This document shows positions 7,784 to 16,759 of a stretch of 64,000 bases of DNA, piece after piece (position 1 is the stretch's first letter; every line of letters starts with the position of its first letter). Below the pieces are notes generated by a model that saw only the letters and a list, made by a program, of their open reading frames with translations, was not told the DNA's origin and did no database searches. The stretch lies in NCBI RefSeq assembly GCF_014646515.1, contig NZ_BMNK01000027.1, positions 1 through 64,000 of the forward strand. The letters are read 5' to 3'. The stretch is from Nonomuraea glycinis. GTDB lineage: Bacteria > Actinomycetota > Actinomycetes > Streptosporangiales > Streptosporangiaceae. The position numbers and the translations under genes are program-made.

Positions 7784-9007
7784 ATGGCAGACTTGAGCAG
7801 GCGCGACATGCTGATCTCAGGTACCACCCTGGGAGCGCTCGGCGCCTTAGGGATGGCCTCTCCGGCCCAGGCGGCCTCCCAGTCCGACGGCTGGACCTGG
7901 CCGGCCAGCGGTTCAGTCGCGGGCTCCGGCAGTGGCGCCGATCCCCGATGGGTGTGGGATGACGTGGCCGATCCGCTCCTCGCCTCACTGTTCGACCGCG
8001 GTCTCATACCCGAGGTCAACCGGCTGCTGTACGACTGGAACCGCAACGACCAGCCCCTGCCCGCGGGACTGCCGGAAGACCTGCGGGCCTTCATCGAGCA
8101 GGCGCGTCAGCTGCCGTCATGGGTCGACCCCGCCAAGTTGAACGCCGGGGCCCGGTTCCATGTGCTCAAAGGCAACTACATCGTCGTCCTCACCATTGTC
8201 GGCGCCGGCATGCTGGCCACCGCCATCCCCAAGGAGGCCCGCTCGGTCTACTACTCCGCGGGCGGTGCGGATCTGAAAGACCGGGTCGCCAAGACGAACA
8301 TCCTGGCGTACGCGGTCAGGCCGCAGAATGCCTGGTCGGCCGGCGGCACGGCCGTGGTCGAGGCCGTGAAGACCCGGCTGGTGCACGCAGCGGTGCGGCA
8401 CCTGCTGCAGTCGTCTCCCCACTGGTCCGGCCCCATCCCGATCAGCCAGGAGGACATGCTCGTCACGTGGCACACCCTGGCGACCTATTCCATGCGCGGG
8501 ATGCGTGAATGGAACGTGCGCATCTCCTCCGCCGAGTCCACGGGCTACCTGCAGTCGTTGCAGGTGATGGGGCACATGCTCGGCATCAGGGACGAATTCC
8601 TGCCCGCCACCTGGGACTCGTCCTACGCCCAGTCGGACATAGTCCTGCCCAGGAACATGGGGCCGACCTCGGAGGGCGTGGAACTGAACGCCATCCTGCG
8701 GAACATGCTCGCGGAGCTGACCAGCCCCGGCAGCATCGACAAGCCGCTCGTCAACGCGTTCTCCAGGTACCTCACCGGCAACCAGGTGGCCGACTGGAAC
8801 GGCATCCCACGTCAGCCGCTGCTGGACCCGGTGGTCAAAGCGGCCTGGCCGCTGCTGGTGCGGTTCCGGGAGGGTCTGATCGGCCTGCCGTTGGTGCCCG
8901 CCACCGCCTGGCTCCTCGACGAAATGATCAAAAAGTGGACCACGTACTACCTAACCAGGGGGGCGCAAACAAAGATCGTGATTCCGACCGGCAACCGGCC
9001 CGGCTGA
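7784..9007 (+). CDS. lcp: Latex clearing protein (rubber oxygenase)
   Basis: The 407-residue secreted protein has a twin-arginine leader (SRRDMLISG, then a hydrophobic stretch and SPAQAA near 26-31). It belongs to the Lcp/MpaB-like DUF2236 haem-b dioxygenases that cleave cis-1,4-polyisoprene into oligo-isoprenoids with aldehyde and ketone ends. The residues known from Streptomyces sp. K30 Lcp appear at a constant +3 offset: Glu151, Arg167, Lys170, Thr171 and axial His201 in TRLVHAAVRH; the length also equals K30 Lcp. GAAGGAG precedes the ATG. A TetR gene is divergent upstream. No oxiAB-like genes are adjacent, but a PaoABC-like aldehyde oxidase lies 15 kb away. Confidence 0.9.
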   Translation: MADLSRRDMLISGTTLGALGALGMASPAQAASQSDGWTWPASGSVAGSGSGADPRWVWDDVADPLLASLFDRGLIPEVNRLLYDWNRNDQPLPAGLPEDLRAFIEQARQLPSWVDPAKLNAGARFHVLKGNYIVVLTIVGAGMLATAIPKEARSVYYSAGGADLKDRVAKTNILAYAVRPQNAWSAGGTAVVEAVKTRLVHAAVRHLLQSSPHWSGPIPISQEDMLVTWHTLATYSMRGMREWNVRISSAESTGYLQSLQVMGHMLGIRDEFLPATWDSSYAQSDIVLPRNMGPTSEGVELNAILRNMLAELTSPGSIDKPLVNAFSRYLTGNQVADWNGIPRQPLLDPVVKAAWPLLVRFREGLIGLPLVPATAWLLDEMIKKWTTYYLTRGAQTKIVIPTGNRPG

Positions 9008-9640
9008 TCACGGTCCAGGGGTGTCGCTTCGGGCGATGTCCGCGTACTCGATGGCGGTCTGCGAACTGAGGTTGAAGACCAGCTCCAGGTGCAACGGATC
9101 CGCGTTGACCACGAGTGCTTCCTGGAGGACACGGTCACCGCGTATCTGCTCAAGCTGGATGCCGAGAAGCAGCAGGCGCCAGGTCAGGTAGTAGTCGCTA
9201 ACGGGCTCAGTACCGGCAGCGGACTTCCACGAGATCAGAACATGGCGGTTGGGCGTATGCGGCCACTTGCGTTGACGATCATGCAGCCAGTCGACGAGGG
9301 CGCGGTGCGCGAACTCGGACAGCTTCTAGTGATGACCGCTGAGCCGGATCTGCCGCCTGGGCAGGTCGATGTCGTCAAGGGTCAGATGGCGAATGGCACT
9401 AGCGCGCATGGCGTAGACGGCGGCCAAGGCGACGACCAGTCGCTGTTCTGGCGTCACCGCTGCCTGCTTGACTTTGGCGATCTCCGAGTCCGTCATGGGC
9501 TGCAACACGCGCGCTGGCGCTCGGCCGACGCTCCGGCGGCGGGTTGGGTCGGCGAAGATCAGGCGGTGGCGCCTAGCCAACTGAAACAGGGACCGCAATG
9601 CGGTGAAGGTGCCGGCGCGTTGGTGGCCGGTTAAGCGCTG
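9008..9640 (-). pseudogene. Tyrosine integrase remnant with an in-frame amber codon
   Basis: Reading on the minus strand, LTGHQRAGTFTALRSLFQLA, then RRHRLIFADP, MRASAIRHLTLDDI and, past a TAG at 9326-9328, KLSEFAHRALVDWLHDR, WPHTPNRHVLISWKSAAGT and ADPLHLELVFNLSSQTAIEY continue in one frame to TGA 9008-9010. This is the C-terminal half of a phage-type tyrosine recombinase. The amber codon is the only break inside it, while the N-terminus is cut off by an IS3 fragment at about 9638. It is probably a dead integrase from a former mobile element. Confidence 0.75.
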
Positions 9641-9841
9641 GACAACGCCGCCGCTGAATCGTTCAACTCCACTCTCAAGGTCGAATACGTCCACCAGCAC
9701 CACTTCGCGACGCGGGCCGAAGCCCGTCTGAAGATCGCCACCTGGATCGCCGACTTCTACAACACTCGCCGCCGGCATAGCGCCGCCGACGGCCTACCCC
9801 CGATTGTCTACGAGCAGCAGATCATGACCGCACGAACAGCC
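9638..9841 (+). pseudogene. IS3-family transposase C-terminal fragment
   Basis: The plus strand reads LDNAAAESFNSTLKVEYVHQ, then HHFATRAEARLKIATWI and DFYNTRRRHSAADGLPPIVY, the conserved DDE-domain tail of IS3-family OrfB with the catalytic Glu in AESFNS. Only the last 65-70 residues remain, and the end beyond 9841 departs from the family. It abuts the integrase remnant. Confidence 0.75.
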
Positions 9842-9997
9842 ACCAAGGCGAGGTCCCAGGAGACCATCGCCGCATAACCGAGTCTCCACGCTTTCAGGGG
9901 ATGGACAGGTACCACAGCGGCGACGCTCTAATCCTGGCCTCAGGTTGATCGGGGACAATGAGCGGCAAAAGCATCGACTGGAAGGGGGCGGGCCGGC

Positions 9998-10681
9998 GTG
10001 CGGATCATGATCGCGGATGACGAGGCGGCCATCCGTGAGTCGCTGGAGCGGGTGCTCCAGGTCGAGGGTTACGACACCAGCACCGTCGCCAACGGTCTCG
10101 CTGTGCTCGACGGGGTCGGTGGCGACGCGCCGGATCTGCTGATCCTCGACGTGATGATGCCCCGCCTCGGCGGGTTGGAGACCTGCCGGCGGTTGCGGGC
10201 GGCGGGTCGGGACCTGCCGGTGCTGATGCTGACCGCCCGGGATCAGGTCTCCGACCGGGTCGCGGGGCTGGACGCGGGCGCCGACGACTATCTGCCCAAG
10301 CCGTTCGCCACGGAGGAGTTGCTGGCCCGGGTCCGGGCCCTGCTGCGCCGCCGCGCGCCGGGCGACGATGAGTCGCAGATCCTGACGTTCGCCAACGTCC
10401 GGGTCGATCCCGACAGGTTCGAGGCGTGGCGGGGCGGGCGGCCGCTCCGCCTGACCCGGACCGAGTTCTCCCTGTTGGAGATCCTCGTGCGCAACGCGAC
10501 CCGGGTATTGACCCGAGATGCGCTGTTCGAGGCGATCTGGGGCTTCGACATGAGCGTCACCTCCAACAACCTCCAGGTGTACGTGAGCTACCTGCGCCGC
10601 AAGATGGAGGCCGAGGGTGAGCCGCGATTGATATACACGCTGCGCGGCTTTGGGTACACGTTGCGGGAGACTCCTCCGTGA
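9998..10681 (+). CDS. OmpR/PhoB-family response regulator
   Basis: The 227-residue protein has a receiver domain with acidic pocket Asp7/Asp8, phosphoacceptor Asp51 in LLILDVMMPRLGG and the conserved Lys in LPKPFATEEL near 101, followed by a winged-helix output domain (LTRTEFSLLEILVRNATRVL, then a TSNNLQVYVSYLRRKME recognition region). The GTG start follows AAGGGGGC. The stop overlaps the kinase start, so the pair forms one transcription unit. The family resembles MprA/CseB envelope-stress regulators; the signal is unknown. Confidence 0.93.
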   Translation: MRIMIADDEAAIRESLERVLQVEGYDTSTVANGLAVLDGVGGDAPDLLILDVMMPRLGGLETCRRLRAAGRDLPVLMLTARDQVSDRVAGLDAGADDYLPKPFATEELLARVRALLRRRAPGDDESQILTFANVRVDPDRFEAWRGGRPLRLTRTEFSLLEILVRNATRVLTRDALFEAIWGFDMSVTSNNLQVYVSYLRRKMEAEGEPRLIYTLRGFGYTLRETPP

Positions 10682-12117
10682 GCAGGCCCGCCGGCCGGGG
10701 CTCGCGCCGGCTGACCCGTTGGTGGCGCCGGAAGTCCCTGCGCACCAGGCTGACGGTGATCGCGGCGACGGCCATCGCGGTCAGCGTGTTCATGGCCTTC
10801 CAGGTGGCCAGCGAGCTACTGGACGGGGAGCTGCAGGACACCGCGGAGGATCAGCTACGCGCCGACTCCCGCGTCCTGGCGACGAACGCGGAGCGCGCCG
10901 GTCTGGCGCAGGTCCAGCTACCGCCGTACCCCGGATCCGGTCGGCTGGTGCGGGTCATCCTGCCCGACGGCTCGATCCGGACGCCGGCCGGCCAACCCGC
11001 GCTGCCCCCGGTCAGTGAGCACGCCGGGCGCGTGGCGCGGGGCGCGTCGGCCGACCTGATGGAGTCGGGCGACAGCGACGACGACGGCTACCTCATCTAC
11101 ACGCTGCGGGCGGGCGACGGCGCGGTCCAGGCGGCCCGCGTCGCCGACGACAGCTCGATCAACCGGTTCGGGTTGGGCATGCTGCTGATCGGGCTGCTCT
11201 GCGTGGTCAGCGGCGCCCTTGTCGGGCGGGCCGTGGCGCGGACCGGGCTGGCACCGATCGACCGGCTGACCGCCGCCGCGGTCCGTGTCGCGCGCACCCG
11301 GAATCTCGACGCCGACATCCCGGATGAGGGCGGTGGGGAGATCCGGCGGCTGATCCAGTCGATCAACGACATGCTCGCCGCGCTCCGGGACTCCCGGCGG
11401 GCCCAGCAGCTGCTCGCCGAGGACGCCGCCCACGAGCTCAAGACCCCGCTCACCAGCCTGCGCCTCAATATCGAGCTGCTGATCCGGCTCGATCGGCGCG
11501 GCACCCTGGACAGCGCATTGCCGGCGGAGAGCCGGACCCGGCTGCTCAACGACCTCGGCGCCCAGGTGGCCGAGTTGAGCACCCTTGTCGCCGAGCTGAC
11601 CGACCTGGCGCGCGGTGACGTCAGCGACGAGAGCACCGAACGGCTCGACCTCGCCGACGTGGTGGTGGCCGCCGCGACCCAGGCGCGTTCCCGCGTGCCC
11701 GACATCGAGGTCGCGCTCGACGTGACCTCCGTGTGGGTGAGCGGGCGTCCCGCTGCGCTCCAACGGGCGGTGCTCAACCTCATCGACAACGCCGGCAAAT
11801 GGTCCCCCGCGGACCAGCCGGTCCAGGTCCGGCTCCGTGCCCAGGGCGCGTCGGCGGTGCTCGAGGTCGACGACGCCGGGCCGGGCATCGACGCCGCCGA
11901 CGTACCGCGGGTGTTCGACCGGTTCTACCGTGCCGACAGCGCCCGGGCGTTGCCGGGATCCGGTCTGGGGCTGTCGATCGTGCAGCGGGTCGTCGACGCC
12001 CACGGCGGCCGGGCCACCGTCGCCCGCTCCCCACGCGGTGGCGCGCTGCTTCGGGTCGACCTTCCGGCCGCCCCGATCGCGCGGCTCACCGCCGGGGAGG
12101 ACACCGCGGCGCGCTGA
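10678..12117 (+). CDS. Sensor histidine kinase, partner of the OmpR regulator
   Basis: The 479-residue membrane kinase starts GTG within the regulator's stop codon (GTGA overlap). It has a transmembrane helix at about 24-44, an extracytoplasmic domain of about 115 residues, a second helix at about 164-186, a HAMP region, the phosphoacceptor His252 in AEDAAHELKTPLTSL, an ATP-lid N box in LIDNAGKWSP and G boxes in DAGPGIDAADV and GSGLGLSIV. The extracytoplasmic loop is strongly acidic near 126-138 (ESGDSDDDG), which may bind a cation. The ligand is not known. Confidence 0.92.
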   Translation: MSRPAGRGSRRLTRWWRRKSLRTRLTVIAATAIAVSVFMAFQVASELLDGELQDTAEDQLRADSRVLATNAERAGLAQVQLPPYPGSGRLVRVILPDGSIRTPAGQPALPPVSEHAGRVARGASADLMESGDSDDDGYLIYTLRAGDGAVQAARVADDSSINRFGLGMLLIGLLCVVSGALVGRAVARTGLAPIDRLTAAAVRVARTRNLDADIPDEGGGEIRRLIQSINDMLAALRDSRRAQQLLAEDAAHELKTPLTSLRLNIELLIRLDRRGTLDSALPAESRTRLLNDLGAQVAELSTLVAELTDLARGDVSDESTERLDLADVVVAAATQARSRVPDIEVALDVTSVWVSGRPAALQRAVLNLIDNAGKWSPADQPVQVRLRAQGASAVLEVDDAGPGIDAADVPRVFDRFYRADSARALPGSGLGLSIVQRVVDAHGGRATVARSPRGGALLRVDLPAAPIARLTAGEDTAAR

Positions 12118-12263
12118 CCCGCCCCGGCGGCGCGGCGCAGGACTAGGGACGGCGGCCCTCGGGCATGGCCCCGCGCGGCTCACTGTCGGGGCAGGACACC
12201 GCGGTGCGCCGACCCCAGCCCCGGCCGCACGGCGCAGGACCAATGGGCGGCGACCGTCGGGCC
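12079..12263. repeat. Degenerate 94-bp tandem duplication over the kinase 3' end
   Basis: GCGCGGCTCAC at 12079 begins a stretch that recurs at 12173 with a 94-bp period. Both copies share GGACACCGCGG, CGGCGCAGGAC and GTCGGGC/CTCGGGC-type blocks with scattered mismatches. The first copy includes the last 13 codons of the kinase and its stop, the second is noncoding. Confidence 0.55.
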
Positions 12264-12279
12264 CATGAAAAGAACGTGG

Positions 12280-12486
12280 TCCAGGCGCTGGCGTCCGGGC
12301 GCTGACGTCCACGGCCAGGACCAGCCGCCCTTGTTCAGCGTCGTGCGACGCGCCGTGCCCGCGCCGGTGCTCGGGCGGCAAGGACAACCCGACCAGGGTC
12401 CGTACCGGCCCATCAGTACAGAGCACCGCGTCGGTGAGCTCGAACAGCGCGTCAACCCGCGCGGTCGGGCAGGCGTAGAAGTCGGT
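12280..12486 (-). pseudogene. DDE transposase N-terminal remnant
   Basis: The minus strand reads TDFYACPTARVDALFELTDA, VLCTDGPVRTLVGLSLPPEH, then RRGHGASHDAEQGRLVLAVDVSAR. This matches the start of the large actinobacterial DDE-superfamily (IS701-like) transposases. A piece is missing between GASHDA and RLVLAVDVS, and everything after about residue 75 is gone. Confidence 0.55.
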
Positions 12487-12601
12487 TTGAGCTTAGTTTG
12501 GCTCCCGTCCATCGCCGACGGACTTTCGTGGGCGTGACTTCGGGCCCACTTGCGACGGGCCTTGATTCTCGTGCGGGTGTCGAACGGCGCTCCGGAGAGA
12601 A

Positions 12602-12613
12602 GTACCGTGGTAC
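12602..12613. promoter_or_regulatory. Perfect GTACC-GT-GGTAC palindrome
   Basis: A 12-bp perfect inverted repeat lies 71-82 bp before the likely start of the copper monooxygenase-like gene. Its position suggests an operator, but no regulator family can be assigned and the short length allows chance occurrence. Confidence 0.25.
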
Positions 12614-12683
12614 TACCTCCCTCCCGAAGATGACGACCGCAGTACGACGAAACGGGACGGAATCGGGCCTAGCGTTCAGGGCT

Positions 12684-13895
12684 ATGACGAAACCTGAAAG
12701 TCCACTGCGGAGGTTCGGGGCGGCCACCATGGCGCTGGCGACGGCGTTCGCTGCCGTCGCCGCCTGCGGGTCGGACGCCGACAAGAGAGCGGCGCCCGCC
12801 GCGGCCGGCTCGCACAGCGCGCACGCGGGCGGGTCATCGGCGCCACCGCAGCCGCTGCGGGCCGGCGAGCGGTTCGTCAACCTGAAGATGGCCGAGGCCT
12901 ACACGCCCGCGCCGCCGGAGGGCGGCGGCACGGACGAGTACCGGTGCCAGGTGATCGATCCGGGCCTGACCAAGGCGGCGTTCCTGACCGGGACCCAGGT
13001 CATGCCGGAGAACGGCGCCATCGCGCACCACGCCATCGTGTACGCGGTGCCGCCGGGCGGCGCTGCCGCGGTGCGTGAGCAGGACGCGAAGACACCCGGC
13101 CTCGGCTGGCAGTGTTTCGGCGGGACCGGCGTGGCCGGCGCCGAGGTGGAAGAGGGGGACGCGGCGTGGGTGGACACCTGGGCGCCGGGCGCCACGGAGA
13201 CGCTGCTCGACCAGGACGCCGGCTTCAAGCTGGAGCCGGGCGGCCTGATCGTCCTCCAGATCCACTACAACCTGCTCGCGACCGACGGCAAGCCGGCCGG
13301 GTCGGACCGCTCGGCGGTGCGGCTGCGGCTGACGGACGGCACGCCGCAGACCCGGGAACTCGAGACGTGGTCGCTCGACGCGCCGACCGACCTGCCCTGC
13401 GCCGCCGACGAGTCGGGTCCGCTCTGTGACCGGGCGGCCTCGATCGCGGACGTGACGAAGCGGTTCGGGCCGGATGTCGGCGAGATGGCGGACCGTCAGG
13501 TGGAGGAGTGCAACCAGGGCGGCGCGCCGAAGCCCGGTGACACCCAGACCTGCGACCACAAGGTGGAGGCGCCGATGACGCTGTTCGCCGGTTTCGGCCA
13601 CATGCACCTGCTCGGGCGGGCCATCAAGGTCGAACTCAACCCGGGCACGCCGAAGGCCAAGGTCGTGCTGGACGTGCCGCAGTTCGACTTCGACAACCAG
13701 CGGCTGATGAAGCTGTCGTCGCCGGTGGAGGTCGGTCCGGGGGACACGCTGCGGGTGACGTGTACGCACGACGCGGGGCTGCGCAAACTGCTGCCGCAGC
13801 TGAGCAAGCTGCCACCGCGCTACGTGGTGTGGGGCGACGGCACCAGCGACGAGATGTGCACGGGCATCATGTCGGTCTCCCCCCGCAAGTCCTGA
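12684..13895 (+). CDS. Lipoprotein resembling PHM/DBM-type copper monooxygenase
   Basis: The 403-residue product has a lipoprotein signal (hydrophobic segment then AAVAACGSDAD, Cys near residue 28) and a histidine-rich Gly/Ser linker. Features of the two-domain copper type II, ascorbate-dependent monooxygenase fold are HHAIVYAVPPG, LIVLQIHYNLLATDG, FAGFGHMHLLGRAIKVEL and a late SDEMCTGIM, which offers the His-x-His and Met ligands of the CuM site. It would be anchored outside the membrane. The start at 12684 keeps the signal N-terminal; ATG 12630 is an alternative. The two-component system upstream is on the same strand but 567 bp away. The substrate is unknown, and enzyme activity is inferred from the fold. 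Confidence 0.75.
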   Translation: MTKPESPLRRFGAATMALATAFAAVAACGSDADKRAAPAAAGSHSAHAGGSSAPPQPLRAGERFVNLKMAEAYTPAPPEGGGTDEYRCQVIDPGLTKAAFLTGTQVMPENGAIAHHAIVYAVPPGGAAAVREQDAKTPGLGWQCFGGTGVAGAEVEEGDAAWVDTWAPGATETLLDQDAGFKLEPGGLIVLQIHYNLLATDGKPAGSDRSAVRLRLTDGTPQTRELETWSLDAPTDLPCAADESGPLCDRAASIADVTKRFGPDVGEMADRQVEECNQGGAPKPGDTQTCDHKVEAPMTLFAGFGHMHLLGRAIKVELNPGTPKAKVVLDVPQFDFDNQRLMKLSSPVEVGPGDTLRVTCTHDAGLRKLLPQLSKLPPRYVVWGDGTSDEMCTGIMSVSPRKS

Positions 13896-13907
13896 CGAAG
13901 CGTCGAA

Positions 13908-13960
13908 CGTGTGTGAGCACACTGAGGTCAACAAGCCGAAAAACAGAGAGCTCACACACG
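13908..13960 (+). terminator. Long hairpin after the copper protein gene
   Basis: CGTGTGTGAGC at 13908-13918 pairs perfectly with 13950-13960 across a 31-nt loop, starting 12 nt after the stop. Nested in it is GTGTGAGCACAC. It can terminate the plus-strand transcript. The rest of 13961-14130 shows nothing. Confidence 0.4.
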
Positions 13961-14130
13961 TCCGTACTGAACTCACACCCGTGCGGCGTCGTGGCGGTCG
14001 GACGGGCGGTGACGTGGGCGGCTGCAGGCGGACCCGGCAGCGGAGCGGTCGATCACGCGGAGCGGATCGGCCCGGAGCGGTGAGGCTGGGAACTACGGTC
14101 GCGCCCCCGACGGACGCGCGATATGAAGCG

Positions 14131-14796
14131 CTAAATCGGCCGGGTGAGTCTCAGGTCGTAGGCGAGGATGACGGCCTGGATCCGGTCCCGTGCGCCGATC
14201 TTGGCGAGGACCCGCCCGACGTGAGTCTTCACCGTCGACTCCGACAGCGTGAACCGTTGCGCGATCTCGCCGTTGGTGAGGCCGTGGCCGATGGCGACGA
14301 GGATCTCGCGCTCGCGGCCGGTCAGGGAGTCCAGCCGGGGATCCTCCCGCACGGGCCCGCAGAGGTCATCGCTGAGCCGGTCGGCGAACGCGTCGAGCAG
14401 CCGCCGAGTCAGCGCCGGCGCGATCACCGCGTCCCCGGCGGCGACGGCCCGGATGCCGGCGAGCAACTCCTCCGGGTGGATGTCCTTCAGCAGGAAACCG
14501 CTCGCCCCGGCCCGCAGCGCGGCGAGCGCGTACCGGTCCACGTCGAACGTCGTCAGCACCAGGATCCGCGAACGCCCACCGGCGGCGACGATGCGCCGGG
14601 TGGCCTCGATCCCATCCACGCCCGGCATGCGGATGTCAATCAGCACCACGTCGGGATGCAGCTCGGTGGTCCGCCGAACGGCCTCGGCGCCGTTCTCGGC
14701 CTCGCCGACGATCTCGGTGTCGGGGGCACTCTCCAGCAGCATGCGAAACCCGAAGCGCTGCAGCGGCTGGGCGTCCACCACGAGCACAGAGATCAT
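14131..14796 (-). CDS. NarL/FixJ-family response regulator
   Basis: The 221-residue protein has a receiver domain (phosphoacceptor Asp54 in VVLIDIRMPGVDG, conserved Lys in FLLKDIHPEELL) and a C-terminal LuxR-type helix-turn-helix (LTGREREILVAIGHGLTNGE, then IAQRFTLSESTVKTHVGRVL). Its ATG overlaps the TGA of the truncated kinase upstream (ATGA), the usual coupling of a kinase and regulator pair. With the cognate kinase broken, its phosphorylation would depend on another donor. Confidence 0.92.
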   Translation of the reverse strand: MISVLVVDAQPLQRFGFRMLLESAPDTEIVGEAENGAEAVRRTTELHPDVVLIDIRMPGVDGIEATRRIVAAGGRSRILVLTTFDVDRYALAALRAGASGFLLKDIHPEELLAGIRAVAAGDAVIAPALTRRLLDAFADRLSDDLCGPVREDPRLDSLTGREREILVAIGHGLTNGEIAQRFTLSESTVKTHVGRVLAKIGARDRIQAVILAYDLRLTRPI

Positions 14797-15189
14797 GAAT
14801 GGCTGCCTTTCAGGGTCGCGTAGACGGTCCAGCCGTCGTCCGATGCTGGGCCGGCGCTGACCGTGCCGGCGTAGAGCGCGGCGCGTCCGGCCATGCCGAC
14901 GAGGCCGAGACCGGCGTCGCCCGGCGATGCCTACTTCATACCGAGCGAACCTGAGACGACTGTTAAAACGGCGCTCAGCCCGGTTGGCCGCCGACGCGGG
15001 TTCGGCGTCGGGCGGGCCGCTGTCGTGCACGACGATGTGGACGTGGCAGGAGTCGGCCGCCAGGCTCAGGTCGACGGCGGTGCGCGGGCCGGCGTACTTG
15101 AGGGCGTTGGTCAGGGCCTCCTGCACGATGCGGAAGGCGGCCATTTGCACGCCGAGGTCCAGCCGGTCGGGGCTGCCGGATCGCATCAT
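14793..15189 (-). pseudogene. Broken sensor kinase, HATPase part only
   Basis: The minus strand shows GVQMAAFRIVQEALTNALKY and AADSCHVHIVVHDSGPPDAE, the HATPase region of a NarL-type (HisKA_3) kinase. A foreign stretch of about 45 bp at roughly 14930-14975 breaks the frame, after which GDAGLGLVGMAGRAALYAG and the tail to the ATGA overlap return. The N-terminal sensor and phosphoacceptor region is replaced at 15190 by unrelated sequence ending ALEHEIRALRNRLLQ-stop. Confidence 0.75.
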
Positions 15190-15350
15190 TGCAACAGCCG
15201 ATTTCGCAGCGCTCGAATCTCGTGCTCCAGGGCGACGTTCGACTCTGCGCATGCCGATCCGCCCAGGTCATGGCTCTGAGGGAGCTTCGGGTGCCGTACG
15301 CGAGTTCCGGTCGCCCAGAGGCGGAAACGCGTACGGCAGGATGATCCGCT

Positions 15351-16450
15351 GTGCTTCTTCGCCTGACGTACCTGACCGTCACGAACGCTTTCGCCGCGCT
15401 GCGATTGCTACTATGGGCGATCGGGACAAGGACGTGGAGATTCTCGTCCTGCGTCACCAGATCACCGTCCTTGAACGCCAGCTCGGCGCTGACATCAAAG
15501 TGAGATTCGCACTCGAGGATCGGGCCTTTCTCGCCGCTCTCTTGACCTCGCCGCCCCGCAAGGTCCTGCGCCGGCTGCGGCTCCTCGTCCGGCCGGACAC
15601 CGTCCTGCGCTGGCACCGCGATCTGATGAAACGACGTCACGCCCGTACCTGCAGGCCGAAGCGGGTCGGCCGCCCGCCCACGCTCCGCTCCATCCGCACT
15701 CTCATCCTGCGCCTTGTTCGGGAGAACCCGAGCTGGGGCTATCAGCGGGTCCACGGCGAGCTCACCACGCTGGGTATCAAGGTGGCACCCTCCACGGTAG
15801 GGGAGATCCTCAAGCAAGCACGTCTTGATCCGGCGCCCGAGCGGGCATCCACCACCTGGGCCGACTTCCTGCGCTCGCAAGCCGACGCCCTGCTGACCTG
15901 CGACTTTATCGAGATCATCACCCTGAACGGCCAGTGCCAGTACATCCTGGCCGTCATCGAGCACGCCACCAGGCGCATCCGTGTGCTCGGCACCACCGCG
16001 CACCCCACCGCAAAGTGGGTCGTTCAGGCGATAAGGAACCTGGTGGTGGACCTGGACGATGCGGGTTGTCGGGCGCACTTTCTGCTCCGAGATCGGGATG
16101 GAAAGTTCCCCGCCCTCATAGACGAGATCCTCGCCGAGGCCGGCATCAAGACGGTGCTCACCGGCATCCGGATACCGCGGATGAACTCGATCATGGAGCG
16201 ATGGGTGCAGTCCTGCCGCCGTGAACTCCTCGACCGCTGCCTCGTATGGAACGAACACCACCTGAGGCATGCCCTACGCGAGTACGAACGTCTCTACGTC
16301 CAGCACCGCGCCCATCAAGCCCTGGACCAAGCCGCGCCGCTGCGTTCCGTACCGGACCCGATCACGGATCCCAGGCGGATCATCAACCTGAACGTACGCC
16401 GACGAGACCAGCTCGGCGGCGTCCTCCGCGAGTACTCACATGCCGCTTGA
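15351..16450 (+). mobile_element. Integrase-core (rve) transposase, copy A, 1-nt frameshift near the start
   Basis: From GTG 15351 the frame reads VLLRLTYLTVTNAFAALRLL, then a one-nucleotide deletion near 15411 shifts it; the body resumes at ATG 15413 (MGDRDKDVEILVLRHQIT) and runs intact to the stop at 16448-16450. It has an N-terminal helix-turn-helix region and a DDE catalytic core: Asp in LTCDFIEIITL, Asp in FLLRDRDGKFP and Glu in MNSIMERWVQ. Copy B has no such shift. Translation from 15413 could still give a nearly complete enzyme. Shared flanks (CCGCCCAGGTCATGGCTCTG upstream) with copy B hint at the element's left part. Confidence 0.85.
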
Positions 16451-16759
16451 CCTGTATGGATGTAATGCTCGGTTGTGAACATGAACGCGAGAGGCGGGTT
16501 GAGTATGACCGGCTGATCGCGGTGCTGTACGAGTAGATGGAGGGGTTCTGATCCTCCGGAGTCGCCTTACGTGGAGGTGGCTTCAAATCACCTACCGGTG
16601 CCTTAGCTGAAGACTGTGGTGTTGAACGGCGTGGGAAAAGGCGTGGCTGTGACTGCGTCAGATGTGGACCGGGAAGATGAGCGATGGGTGTAAGCCCTCT
16701 GCCGTCTGAAGCGTCGAAATTACATTAGATGACATCCAAAACCGGGGTCTCCGAAAAAT
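16451..16759. other. Gap between IS copy A and the structured RNA-like block
   Basis: A short frame reads EHERERRVEYDRLIAVLYE and stops at 16536; it resembles a recombinase or transposase tail but is too short to assign. GAGGGGTTCTGATCCTCCGG at 16539 can form a small hairpin. Nothing else is supportable. Confidence 0.3.
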
